Below the pieces are notes generated by a model. It had not been told where the DNA came from. It worked only from the letters and a program-made list of their open reading frames with translations, and did not search any database. DNA of 64,000 bases from Ditylenchus dipsaci. Taxonomy: Eukaryota > Nematoda > Chromadorea > Rhabditida > Anguinidae. Positions within the stretch are counted from its first letter, which is position 1; each line of letters starts with the position of its first letter. A program made the translations under genes and the position numbers. The stretch lies in NCBI GenBank assembly GCA_004194705.1, contig SADC01001362.1, forward strand, positions 1-64,000, read 5' to 3'. Shown here piece by piece: positions 15,796 to 25,366 of this stretch.

Positions 15796-15867
15796 AGCGT
15801 TGGCGTCTTAGTGGTAAAACAGCGGCATAGAATAAAAGTCAGTCGTCGGTTCGATTCCCTTTAGGCT
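15796..15867 (+). repeat. tRNA-like sequence, probable SINE head or tRNA relic
   Basis: A perfect pol III B box (GGTTCGATTCC, 15848-15858) follows a plausible A box (TTAGTGGTAAAAC, about 15809-15821) at tRNA-like spacing. I could not pair the acceptor ends or the T stem properly, so this is not called as a functional tRNA. Other B-box-like matches in the window (18709, 28870, 37898; inverted at 19449, 38447, 60034) suggest tRNA-derived short interspersed elements. Confidence 0.4.
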
Positions 15868-15904
15868 ATGGGTTTTTCTCAAATTTCACCGAATCGCGTT
15901 AAAT

Positions 15905-16000
15905 TAATGGATGAATCTTTTTTCTGCCACGATTTGGCTTTTTTGCCATGTTTTAGTTTAGCCAAATCATGGCAGAAATAAGCAAAACGTGGCAGAAAAA
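15905..16000. repeat. Short imperfect palindrome
   Basis: TTTTCTGCCACGATTTGGC and GCCAAATCATGGCAGAAA form inverted arms, and a further GTGGCAGAAAAAAGC follows. A similar TGCCACGAAAA motif recurs at 33230-33320. Confidence 0.45.
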
Positions 16001-16262
16001 AGCTTAGTCCGAAATTAATTCTCATTTGAATTTCAGTAGTCCCCGCTTATCAAAATATTCCATCGCCACGAGCATGCCTTTTTAATGTCAGAGACAAGGT
16101 TTGAGCATTTCGAAAGCAAAATCGGCAAAAAACGAAGTTGTGGCGACAGCTTTTGGGCGGTCTAACTCCTCGGCTGTCACACACACACACAATTTGAGGG
16201 CTAGTCGGAATAGGGGGGGGCTTTTAATAGAGCCGTTTGGCTTAGCAATTTCACTTTTAATG

Positions 16263-16496
16263 AATCAATAGCAAATAAATGCGGTCGAAAAGCTTTATTT
16301 TTTTCTACTTTTTTTTCTTTTTACAACATTTACATTTAACTTATAGCCAAAGTTAATTAACAAAGACACTCCAATATTCGGAAATATAACTTGATTAAAA
16401 ATGACTGTACTAAAAACAAGTAAAAGGCGTAAATCAATAGCAAATAAATGCGGTCGAAAAGCTTTATTTTTTCTACTTTTTTTTCTTTTTACAACA
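16263..16496. repeat. Composite repeat A-B-A (66 bp, 98 bp, 65 bp)
   Basis: A 65-66-bp unit (AATCAATAGCAAATAAATGC to TTTTTACAACA) occurs at 16263-16328 and 16432-16496. Between the copies sits the 98-bp repeat (16332-16429) also present at 14989-15086. The near-perfect identity suggests recent duplication or an assembly duplication. Confidence 0.75.
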
Positions 16497-16697
16497 AATA
16501 TTATAGACAGCTTTCTTTTACAGTTTTTTGCCCAACACTTTTTAACACAACTGATTACTTTTAGCTCTAGGCAGCTGCCTCTCTGGTTACAGTCTCTGAC
16601 CAGAGATGCAGACACCCAGGCTGTACATATTACAAATAAATATGCTTTGATCTTCCCCCGCAGGCCTGTGAAAGGGAATTGGCGGCCAGCAGGGGGA

Positions 16698-16863
16698 TAG
16701 GGACAGCTCTGGTTGATTCTTTGCGTCGAAGACGCAACACTTGGTCGCCCCTATTTTTTGCGTTTTTTCCAAATTACTTTATTTTCAACAATATTAACGA
16801 CAACAATGATTTTTTGGATAGTGACAGCTCTGGTTGATTCTTCGCGTCAAAGAAGCAACACAG
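16698..16863. repeat. Two direct repeats of about 43 bp
   Basis: GACAGCTCTGGTTGATTCTT followed by an 18-20-bp tail occurs at 16700-16742 and 16821-16863, about 120 bp apart, with minor differences. No gene is recognised around them. Confidence 0.65.
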
Positions 16864-17325
16864 ATACTGTAAATAAATAAAGATAGAAACCAATGTCAAA
16901 AAGTAACCGCGAATGTATCTCCTTTTCAATTTTTGTCTCAGAAAAAACACTGACAAACGTAAGGATAGCACTGGGCTGGTCTCACCAATCAGTCATCCAA
17001 ATTATAATGAGTTTCTTGCACCCATATAAAAATTTGTGACACACGAAAATGTTACACACTAACTTTTTTAAATTATCGTTCAACAACAAATACCAGGCTT
17101 CGATAAAAAATAGTTTTTTCGCAATAGATCTTTGTGCTTCTACAGTATTGTAGACTGTGTACTATCTGTCTCTCCAGTCTCCAGATGAAGTACAATCAGT
17201 ATCTTGAGTATCTTGTAAAAGCTTTAGAAAATTAATTTTTTTATTAACAAATTTAATGCACTGATAACATTAATTAAAAGCTTGCACAGTAAGAGCCTTA
17301 ATGAAATATTTGGTCCAAAAAAGAA

Positions 17326-17667
17326 TTAGGCTGATTTATCACAAGCTAGGTGGACCGATTCTCTCCACTCTGGAGTTCCTCCTTTTCCAAACTTATCTTT
17401 CATACATTCAAGTAAGCAGAGAGTTGACTGGAACATCAAACTAATTGTGTTTCTTATTTGAAAGAAAAACTAACTTGCAGTCTTCCTTGTCTGGTACTAC
17501 ATTTTTAACCTGAAAAGCACTTAAATTTTGTGAAATTTTTTTAAATGTCTTCTTACCACATATGAGCAGCCTTCAAAGTTGAAGCTTTGGGGTCCTTTCA
17601 ACGGCTTTACACAATAGACAGTTGTAATGGATGACAAAAATAAAAGAATAATAATCTTGGAGTGCAT
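17326..17667 (-). CDS. Small secreted Cys-containing protein, three exons, 86 aa
   Basis: Not recognised as a known family. ATG at 17667 opens exon 1 (17557-17667) with a classic signal peptide (MHSKIIILLFLSSITTVYC) ending in EGCSYV. Exon 2 is 17475-17509 (VVPDKEDC) and exon 3 is 17326-17440 (STLCLLECMKDKFGKGG, then HLACDKSA and TAA). Both short introns (47 and 34 bp) have GT and AG ends, and all three exons join in phase without correction, which supports a real gene. Mature-region cysteines fall at residues 34, 48, 57, 61 and 82 (spacing x13, x8, x3, x20), plus Cys19 near the predicted cleavage site. The C-x3-C spacing is shared by several extracellular helical families, but I would not assign one. 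It is probably extracellular. A TTTTAG just upstream of the start could be a cis- or trans-splice acceptor. Confidence 0.72.
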
Positions 17668-18514
17668 TTTGGGTCTTTTCTTAAAAAACTAAAACATAAA
17701 TTTTGAAATCACAGAAAACCACTTTTAACTAGTTAGAATGCGTAACGATTAGCGAAGATTTATTCGTACTCACTCACGAAGATATGACCATAACTTTTTT
17801 TGATTTTGATGAAATTTTTTTGTTAAGTCAAAAGACAAAGTAATACAAGTGAAGTGTCAGCCTTGATTGGCAGCCCTGAGATAAGTCTTGCCTGGTCACT
17901 TATCTAGGGTTACCTATTGAGTGCGAAACAAGCAAATCCACTCAGCGTGCCCAATTAGTTATTTGAGCCGCTCACCGAGATGAGTAACTCAGGATTTAAT
18001 GCTGCTAAACCTCCAAAATACATTTTTACAAATACCTTCAAACTGACAAGGTGAAGTTAAAGTTATAAAAAAATTGAAATCTGATGGTTTCCGATCAGAG
18101 ATTCCGTCTTTTAAACACTCCTATTTACGTCTTACATGAATACAGAATAAATTTTTCTCTTAAAATAGTTCTTTGCCGAAAAATTGCTTTTATGAAAGCC
18201 GATTTTTAGTTGGAATTTATTTTAATTCTCTGACTATAGACGAGAAAAAAACGTTCTTTTTCCAATGTCTGTAAGTGTTGAAATATTTTTTTTACTACTA
18301 TTTGTTAAAAGACCATGCCCGTGCGTTCTAGATTGTCCCCCGCCAATTCAAAATTTTACCTAATCATTTAACTTCTGTACGGATGTTTAAGCTTAGCCTA
18401 AAACAAGCCTAGAATTTAATTTTAGGTAAGGTTTGTTATAAATCGAGTTGAGAAATCCGTACACAAGTTTAATTGGAAGATAAAGTTATACGCAGTATTT
18501 TTTATACAGCCAAC
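17668..18514. other. Intergenic, no gene recognised
   Basis: Upstream of the small secreted-protein gene. I see no open frame with splice support and no clear repeat structure. Confidence 0.4.
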
Positions 18515-18680
18515 GCTAGATATAACGAACTTCATTCAAGTTCGTTTCCGGCTATGGTCCGACACTTCATTCACCTTAACTTTTGAGATAGCTTGGCAAA
18601 TGGATTCATCAGTCTAGTCTGAAAGTTGCAAGGATTCAGATTTCGTCGGTCACTTTTGTGAATAGCAATAATTTATGAAA
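18515..18680. mobile_element. Half copy of the CTCGATATAA-family MITE
   Basis: CGCTAGATATAACGAACTTC, then AAGTTCGTTTCCGGCTATGGTCCGACACTT, then CATCAGTCTAGTCTGAAAG and GCAAGGATTCAGATTTCGTC. This is one arm of the family seen complete at 9148 and 40771, with no mirrored arm adjacent. Confidence 0.65.
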
Positions 18681-19490
18681 GACTTTATATACGCATCGCC
18701 TTAGGTCACAGGTTCGACTACCACTGTGTGCAACTCCTGTTTTTTTATCCTTTTATTTACAAGTTCAGTGTCAAAATGTAGCCAAGATTCTGTGCTTTCC
18801 ATTTAAGCTGTCATTAAGAGAAAAACGTAATATAAAGTTGGAGGTAGAGTTTGAAAACCTTCTACGATGTCCAATTCCATGACATCCTACTCAGGAGTAT
18901 CCAGAAGTATTCGGTAGTATCCTGGAACTGACGTTTTTTCACAATTTTAATTGACATACTCTTTTGCAACCTCACACTCAAAATGTAGCCCTGCTTCTTG
19001 TTGTCATTTTCAGCCCACGTTGTATAAAATCATGTAGATTGAAATCGCAAAAAAGGTCAGTTCCTAAATAATACTGAAATCCTACGCTTCAATAGTACTC
19101 ATTTCTTTCCAGATAAAACCTTCGTTAGCTACCTTTCTTTTATGAAGTAATTTTGGTGTGGAAAATTTGTATCTTGTTCCTCACGAAATTCTGACTCTAA
19201 AAGTCACTAAACGCGTTGACAAATAAATAAAATTGGTGGAGGCTGAGGGTGTATTAGTCTAAGTACGCATCATTCTGGCTGGTTTCCTCTAACTTTGGTG
19301 GTCATCTGCCAAAAATCGCAAAATTGAGGCAGTTGCTGACAGCAAAGCACTGCTGGAAATGGTTGCAATCGATTGCTCGATGATTTTTGCCCTAAAAGTC
19401 AGTAAACTTACTAAAAAAGTAAATTAAAACACCCCCAGAGGGACTTGAACTTTCGACAGTAGGCGATGCGTATATAAAGTCCACCCCCCC
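18677..19490. repeat. Two inverted copies of a tRNA-like SINE-type repeat
   Basis: GACTTTATATACGCATCGCC at about 18677 is followed by a B-box-like AGGTTCGACTACC. The reverse complement of 19425-19490 carries the same GGACTTTATATACGCATCGCC followed by AAAGTTCAAGTCCC. The two copies face each other about 750 bp apart. A C run (19487-19495) abuts the right copy. Confidence 0.5.
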
Positions 19491-20016
19491 CCCTTTAAGC
19501 TTCTTTACTGAATGATTGGGTAATAAGATTTGTTTCTTGAAGAAGTGTTTTTAAGAGGCAAAGCTTTTTCTTGCTGTAAAAATATTTTTGTTGACGCAAA
19601 AATAGTTGTTTCTGTCGCAGAAAGACTTTTGTGATAAAAAGCTTTTTCGCCGCATTTTTTTTTTGTAGCAACTTTTCACTACAAATTAAAAATTGCGGCA
19701 AATGAGTCTTTTTACGACAACAAAAAGCATTTCTACTGCAAAAATTTTAGCGGCATTTTTTGTGACAAGAAAAAGTTTTCCCGTTTTTGATTATTTATAT
19801 TTTCAAAAATGAAAGAACAATTTCTATTTTAAAAAAATTTGACCTAACACATTTTTTCGTATTTTACACCTCAATTATCCATATTTACCGAGTGCTTAAC
19901 ATAATCTGCAGCTTAACGATAAAAAAATTCACCCACTCTTTAAAAAGCACTCAGCTCAAAAATAAAGGTAAAGCCAACATTTATTAACAGTAATTTATTT
20001 AAAAAAATTATAAAAT
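19491..20016. other. Intergenic, low complexity
   Basis: Repeated variants of AAAAAGCTTTTT/TTTTTGTCGCAGAAA make weak internal symmetry between 19600 and 19780. No gene is recognised. Confidence 0.35.
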
Positions 20017-21652
20017 TCACGAAAAAGATGGCCAATGAAAACCAGGTCTGGATCTTACACCCTTGTAATATTTAATGTAACAGCTTTTGGAAAAGTCGTC
20101 AGCACTTCTTCCATCTCCTTCCACACACACGTCTTTGGTGCCAAAATAGACATGTTCTTGCATAACTCCATCGATCTTCTTTTCACAGTACAAAAACACA
20201 TTGGTAGCTATCTCATACTTCTCTGGCATCTTTCGCTCACTATTGAACACTTGGTCACGCAGCTCTTTCTGGCGAATAGGACGGCCAGCTGGACAACACA
20301 TGCATAGAGTGGGAAACTCATCCATCCAGCCTTTTTGGATCAACTGATGGGACAATAAGTGGGCTGAATTATTGTCGTAGAGCCCACCGCATTTGCATGG
20401 ACTGTCTTCTAAAAATAAATTAAACAAAATCTTTAAAAGAAATTTTGAACCTAGTAGCGAATACCCCCCCCCCCCCCCCAACGATTTTCACTTTTTTTAC
20501 TTTAGTAAAAAGTACCCAAATTTATGTCTCAGACCCCGGAAAATGTGCGCAAACTCTTCATTAGTCACAACTTCCGTACGCTGGCCTACCCCAAGCCTAG
20601 GGCTAAGCCTAAACTTGTTGTTTGCAAGGGTAGTTACAGCAATTTTAAAAGTTCGGATGCTTGAGGGGGGGGGGGGTATTCGCTACTAGCGCCAAATTTT
20701 TTATAGCTTTACTTTTAGCAAACACAAAGTCGCTAAAGTCGACTCTTGTTATAAGGGCCGCCCCTAAACTGCTAGGGTTCGACAAATTTCTAACCCAAAT
20801 TTTGACGTCTTTTGATCAGTCCAATTGCTAGTTCAGTCCAAGAAATTACAAAGATTTCGAATTGGGATTTTCGCCATTAAAACAAGCAGCTCCCGATCAG
20901 TCTTGTCCACGCCTGGATTTTATCAACCGCCAAATCAACCATCAACCGGTTGATGGATTTTAGGTTGATCAAGTAGTTGATAAAGTTGATCAACCGGTGG
21001 CCCACTGGCGAATCAACTGGTTGATAACGCCGGTTGCTCCCGATTTAAGGGCACCTTATTCTCAAAAAGAAGTGGCCTTATTGCTAAACGGATTAATGGC
21101 GAAAATGATTATTTTTTAGCAATGATTGGTGAAATAGAATTGTTGCTATTTTTGACTGGACTAGCCAATAAGTTTCTGCAAAAAAATTCGTCGAATCCGA
21201 AATTGGGTCAAAAAAGTGTCAGACCATAAGTGGAAAGGAACTTGAGGGCTGCTGTTATAACAGGAGTCAACTGTAGTGAAAATTTGATAAGAAATTTAAT
21301 TGATTTATTTAATTGATTTTATATACCAACCTGTGAAATGAAAACCTTCGGCTTGAGTTGACCAAGTGGATCTATACTTGTTGAATTCCCTCATTGCAAT
21401 CCTGTACAAATCAATCTTTTTCTTAGCACTCTTCAATTGTTCTTTTGCCTGCGCTGAATTGTCCAAGAATTCAGATGATGGAAGCTCAACCAAATGGTCT
21501 AATCTGGAGCTGAGATCATCAAAGAAATGTTCTACTTCCTGATCCGCCTCTTGTTTGTTAAATAAAGGGCGCAATCGTATCTCCATGATTTTGGCGAATT
21601 CGGTCTCAAAATCTTTCCAGGTATTGTCAAGATGGTCATATTGCTCACACAT
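20017..21652 (-). CDS. Unknown protein, two exons, about 238 aa, Cys-containing C-terminal half
   Basis: Not recognised. The first in-frame ATG (21652) opens MCEQYDHLDNTWKDFE. Exon 1 ends at 21331 with donor GTTGGT, and exon 2 (20017-20408) follows acceptor TTTTTAG in matching phase. The N-terminal half is charged and probably helical (EIRLRPLFNKQEADQEVEHF, then a Lys-rich AKEQLKSAKKKIDLYR stretch). The C-terminal half has CKCGGLYDN, CMCCPAGRP and single Cys in FLYCEKKID, KDVCVEGDG and SKSCYIKY, about eight Cys in all. Open frame runs upstream of the ATG without another Met, so an earlier exon is possible. The 0.9-kb intron holds two palindromic elements. Both exons stay open with no frame correction. 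Location is uncertain: the Cys pattern suggests an extracellular or zinc-binding domain, but no signal peptide is visible with this start. Confidence 0.6.
20450..20694. mobile_element. MITE with C-run/G-run terminal inverted repeats
   Basis: Ends CTAGTAGCGAATA + C15 and G12 + TATTCGCTACTAG are mirror images, about 245 bp apart, inside the intron of the two-exon unknown gene. No coding capacity. Confidence 0.75.
20735..21277. mobile_element. CTCGATATAA-family palindromic MITE with a GGTTGATCAACC-rich core
   Basis: Left end GTCGACTCTTGTTATAAGGG and right end CTGTTATAACAGGAGTCAAC. The arms are related but diverged. The core (20920-21030) is built of repeated AACCGGTTGAT and TTGATCAACC units, a small self-complementary repeat cluster. 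Confidence 0.6.
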
Positions 21653-21759
21653 AGATATTGGAATAAGATTTATTGCAGTAAAAATATAATTTGGGAAATA
21701 TTTCTTCCTAAAGATGATAATGAAGCCAATAAATTTATTTATTAAAGCCAATTAGCACC

Positions 21760-22690
21760 ACATTAAAAAATAAAAAGGGTGATTTTTAAGCTAAAGTATG
21801 TAAGAGAACAAATTGTTGGTTGGCTAAGTAAGAGCAGAGATATTGAAAATGAGTTGGAAAGACAAAAAAAACTTTTCTTTATTCGCGGGCTAAGATTTCA
21901 TAAATCACACATGTCGTTTTTGCAGCTATTGCTTCTTTTCGGCCATCTGCTCGTTTTACTGGACAGAACATCTTTTAAATGATAAATATATTGTTTGAGG
22001 ATCCATATCTGTTTCAAACATTTTAAAACAATAGTGAACATAGTATAAACTCTGAACATAGTAGTCCTAATCTCAAGTTCGTTCCATCCTGGGTTCCGAT
22101 AATTTTTTCCTCAATTTTTGAAATCTTTCGCCAAATGTGATTGGTCAATCTAGTGCTAAAAATCACAAGAATTCCAATTTTGCTGGTCGTTTTCATTAAG
22201 GGCGATTTTATTTACATCCTAAAAACAAACTTTTAAAGTCACGTTATATCGACAGTTTACTGTATAAATTAAAGCTAAAATATATAATGAATCACGGTTT
22301 CAAGATTCCAGCATTCACAATCATTGTAAACCAGTATTGACCAATGGCGGATCAGACCGACCTCTAAAGACCGATTAAATATTGTTATGCTATGTTGAAG
22401 CCAAATTTTAAAAGTAACTTTATGGTAATAATTGAATTAGGCCACTTTGATAGTGCATATACAGAGCGCTTCAACGAATCTTGACCACCTAAAGTTATTA
22501 ATCAAGCAACCCTTGTCCGGTGGATTTCAGAATTCTTTTGGTCGAGAATTCTCACGAGTTTTTGATTTCTGTTAAGATTCTGTACAACAGTCATAAGAAC
22601 CCCTACATTTATTGTAATTGTAAAATGCATGCAGCATCAAGAGTATATTGCATTTACGTGGAGCTCTAAAGAACTTAAGTAAATAAATAC
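21760..22690. other. Intergenic with one half MITE
   Basis: 22070-22265 is one arm of the CTCGATATAA family (AAGTTCGTTCCATCCTGGGTTCC, GGTCAATCTAGTGCTAAAAATC, ATATCGACAGTTTACTGTAT). The rest holds no recognisable gene. Confidence 0.5.
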
Positions 22691-23697
22691 TTTGCCGCTA
22701 TTCCATTGTACCCCCCCAAAAAAGCTATTCCAGTGTACCCCCCCCCCCAAAAATAATGACCTATTCCATTGTACCCCCCCAAAAACAACTTTTTTATATG
22801 CCCTCAAAACCATTTTTATGTAATAATTTCGCCATAAAAGGACCAAAAAAGCCATTTAAATAGGGTTCAAGGCTGTATTGGGAGGGGAAGGGAATAACAC
22901 AGGGGCCACTTTTTTTGGCTGCTTTACCATGTTTTTCAACTCGGGCCGTGGCAAAAATAGACTCTATATGCATTTTATGATCAAGTGTACTTCTCGGAAT
23001 CATGTCTAAGGTAAGTGCGTGCGCGCATCTCTAACTCTCAAGCCCCTGCGCCCCTTCGGGGCGCAGGGGCTTGGGGGCTTGGAGTTGAGATGCGCACACC
23101 CACATACCTTAGACACAAATCACTCGAAAGTGACTCTGGATGCATGAAAAGCATGCATACCAGAGTTATTTATGCGGTAGGTCCCAGTATTCAAAACCAT
23201 GTTCAACATCTTCAATTTTTCAGCCGAACAGGGTCTCCCCCTTCTCCGGCTTTTGGCTTCGAGCCAGAGGCTCAGCCATCCAAAATTTCTGCCTACACCT
23301 CCACAGGGTCCTGGTTTAGGCATAACCACCTCGGGACCCACCCGGCTGGCCCTTGAGAGGCTTTTGAGTACTTATGTATTTGGTCTCCACAAGTTGCTGG
23401 GTTTGACGTGCCTTCAAACGTATATATTAAGTAGTGGACCCCAAGTTGCTGGTTTGAGGGTGCCTTAAATCCTTATTTATTAGTGGCCCCTGTTTTGTCC
23501 CTTCCCTCCCATACAGCCTTGAACCCTATTTAAATGGCTGTTCTGGCCTTTTATGGCAAAATTATTACATAAAAATGGTTTTTGAGTGCATATAAAAAAG
23601 TTGGTTTTTGGGGGGTACAATGGAATAGGTCATTATTTTTGGGGGGGGTACACTGAATAGCTTTTTTGGGGGGGGTACAATGGAATAGTGCCAATAC
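22691..23697. mobile_element. 1-kb palindrome with C/G-run ends, nested around a GC hairpin element
   Basis: Left arm begins CTATTCCATTGTACCCCCC, repeated three times with different C-run lengths, then AACTTTTTTATATGCCCTC and CATTTTTATGTAATAATTTC. The right arm (about 23480-23697) is its mirror, ending GGGGGTACAATGGAATAG. The centre contains the GC-rich hairpin element at 22970-23180 and some 300 bp of unrelated sequence. It lies immediately 3' of the lipase gene. Confidence 0.75.
22970..23180. mobile_element. GC-rich hairpin element, copy 1
   Basis: Core 23039-23073 is a perfect 16-bp stem with a three-base TTC loop (CAAGCCCCTGCGCCCC, TTC, mirror). Around it are ATCATGTCTAAGGTAAGTGCG and its near-mirror CACATACCTTAGACA, then CACTCGAAAGTGACTCTGGATGC and GCATGCATACCAGAGTT. 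A second copy in the opposite orientation is at 62055-62265. Confidence 0.75.
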
Positions 23698-23723
23698 TTT
23701 TTATTAGCAGAATTAAAACAGTC

Positions 23724-25366
23724 TCATGGCTTGTTGTAAGTGACCAGGTGGAACTGAGTTTTAACCGTGTCAAACATAACTTGGTCGTGATTCAGTCCAC
23801 TGTGCTAAACATTTAAATTTATTTTTTTAAGTTAATTTGTTTTTCCTACCGGAAATGCTTGATTTTCGCCTTGTATTTGGCTAGTCACTCGACCGCATGC
23901 TTGGTAGCCCACTTTGTCATCACCGGTGGAGAATATTGTGTAGATGTTGTCAGCTTCATACCTAGGTCTAATAACAACACAAATTTCAATCATTATTTAA
24001 ATTTGTCTCATTCAAATGTTCAAACCTAGAATTGATGTCATTGAGAAATCTAGAACCACAAGCCATTCCATTGACCAGATTGCAGCTGCCTACAGGAATA
24101 ACGCAAAGAAAAGAGCCAAAGTTTGCACCGGCTACGCCAATAAAAGTATTTACAAGGCCAGAAAGAGGTGGCCCAATGTTTTCATTAGTGTCTGCGCAAA
24201 TGCCACCCATTATAGCCTAAGTTTTTTAATAGAAAACTAAAAAATTCCTTCACCGTATTTTCTCTAATAATAACTCTGGTATGCATGAAAAAGCATGCAT
24301 ACCAGAGTTTATTTATGCAGCAGGCCCAGAAAGTGAAAATCTGTTCAAAATCTATCATTTTTACCTTCATTTGACTTTAAAAAGGCCGAAATTAGTGAAA
24401 AATACCCTAAAAAGACCATCTTTGCCTGAGGGTGGGAGGCAATTTTTTTGATAAAAATCAACTTTTTTTATTCAGAAAGTGTTTAGAAATTCTTCTGCTA
24501 CCTTGTTGTGCAGAAAAAATAAGTCCTGGGGTGATTTTGGGTCACTTTTCAAAAAATCCGAGTATGGGGAGGAATTAAAGAAGTGCCTTAAAAAGCACCT
24601 TTCTAGCAATAGGAGAGCCCATAGAGTAACCAATAACATTCACTTTGGAATTAGTGTATTGTGCTACTGCAGTGATCATCATCCTAATCTGCAAAAAAAG
24701 TTTAACGTGATAGATAAATGCAGGGTTACGATTTTCGTGTAATGGCAATTCATCGTTACAAAAAGAATAGGTGTTTTTGCCACCATCTCCATAAGTCGTC
24801 CCATACACTTCTTCGTCCTTATAACCACTTGCTAGAAAAAATTGTTGGATGCGAGCAAATGTGCCAGCTAAAATAGCAAGTCTCAAGCTAGTATTTGGTT
24901 AAAAATTTTTGCAAATTACCAGTGTTTGTAATGCATGCACTAAAATGACAGGTCGGTATCTAAAAATTGAATTTGTTGGATTTTTGTGACAAAGTATAAC
25001 ATAAAACCGTTCTATTTGATGTTGAATTAAATTAAAGTTTGACTTCTACTGTTTTCATTTTTATGGGAGCTACTGAATTTTACTAAGAAATAATTTTGGA
25101 GCTGACAAATTTATGAACCATTCTGTATGAGGTGAATTATAGAAAAGCTATGACAATATAAACTTGCTTCGTTGTTGTACCGATCGGATGGACACCTCCC
25201 CCAAAACTGCCACTCCACCCACATCTTCTCGGGCAAGCTCTGTGTCTACAGCTGCACCATAGGTCTGTGTCAAAAACTGTCTGAAGTGTGGCGAGAAAGT
25301 GGATTGGATTGTTTTAGATAAAGCCAGAAGCACAAATGTGTGCAAGTAAATTGTGTAATTAGACAT
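23724..25366 (-). CDS. Secreted class 2 (EstA-type) lipase, nematode family
   Basis: Secreted triacylglycerol lipase of the alpha/beta-hydrolase superfamily, typical of nematodes. ATG 25366 opens a signal peptide (MSNYTIYLHTFVLLAL) followed by FRQFLTQTYGAA and a Gly-rich stretch. Exon 2 (24920-24959) carries RPVILVHALQTL, the strand and oxyanion region. Exon 3 starts near 24888 with DLAILAGTFARIQQFF and EEVYGTTYGDGG, then an 18-bp gap or unspliced stretch, then the nucleophile motif VIGYSMGSPIARK (near 24600). The exon near 24225-24025 has CADTNENIGPPLSG, GVAGANFGS and GSRFLNDINSR. Exon 23967-23848 has YTIFSTGDDKVGYQACG, with the likely catalytic Asp. The last exon (23724-23804) has GLNHDQVMFDT, with the catalytic His. 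The Ser-Asp-His set and both ends are present. One frame shift near 25210 is needed, and the first intron appears to be GC-AG. The long intron holds a short palindrome. Confidence 0.88.
24272..24312. repeat. Short palindrome in a lipase intron, related to the GC hairpin element
   Basis: AACTCTGGTATGCATG and CATGCATACCAGAGTT are perfect mirror images around AAAAAG. The same motif forms an end of the GC hairpin elements at 23.1 and 62.1 kb, so this is probably a remnant of that family. Confidence 0.6.

Noticed and set aside
15796..15867. Functional tRNA gene
   Set aside because: A and B boxes are present, but the acceptor ends and T stem do not pair, so it is kept only as a tRNA-like repeat.
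16401..16700. 99-codon open frame beginning MTVLKTSKRRKS
   Set aside because: Built largely from the duplicated A and B repeat units, with no family match.
23015..23468. Overlapping plus and minus open frames rich in Pro/Gly/Ala
   Set aside because: They run through the GC hairpin element and the surrounding palindrome; composition reflects the GC core.
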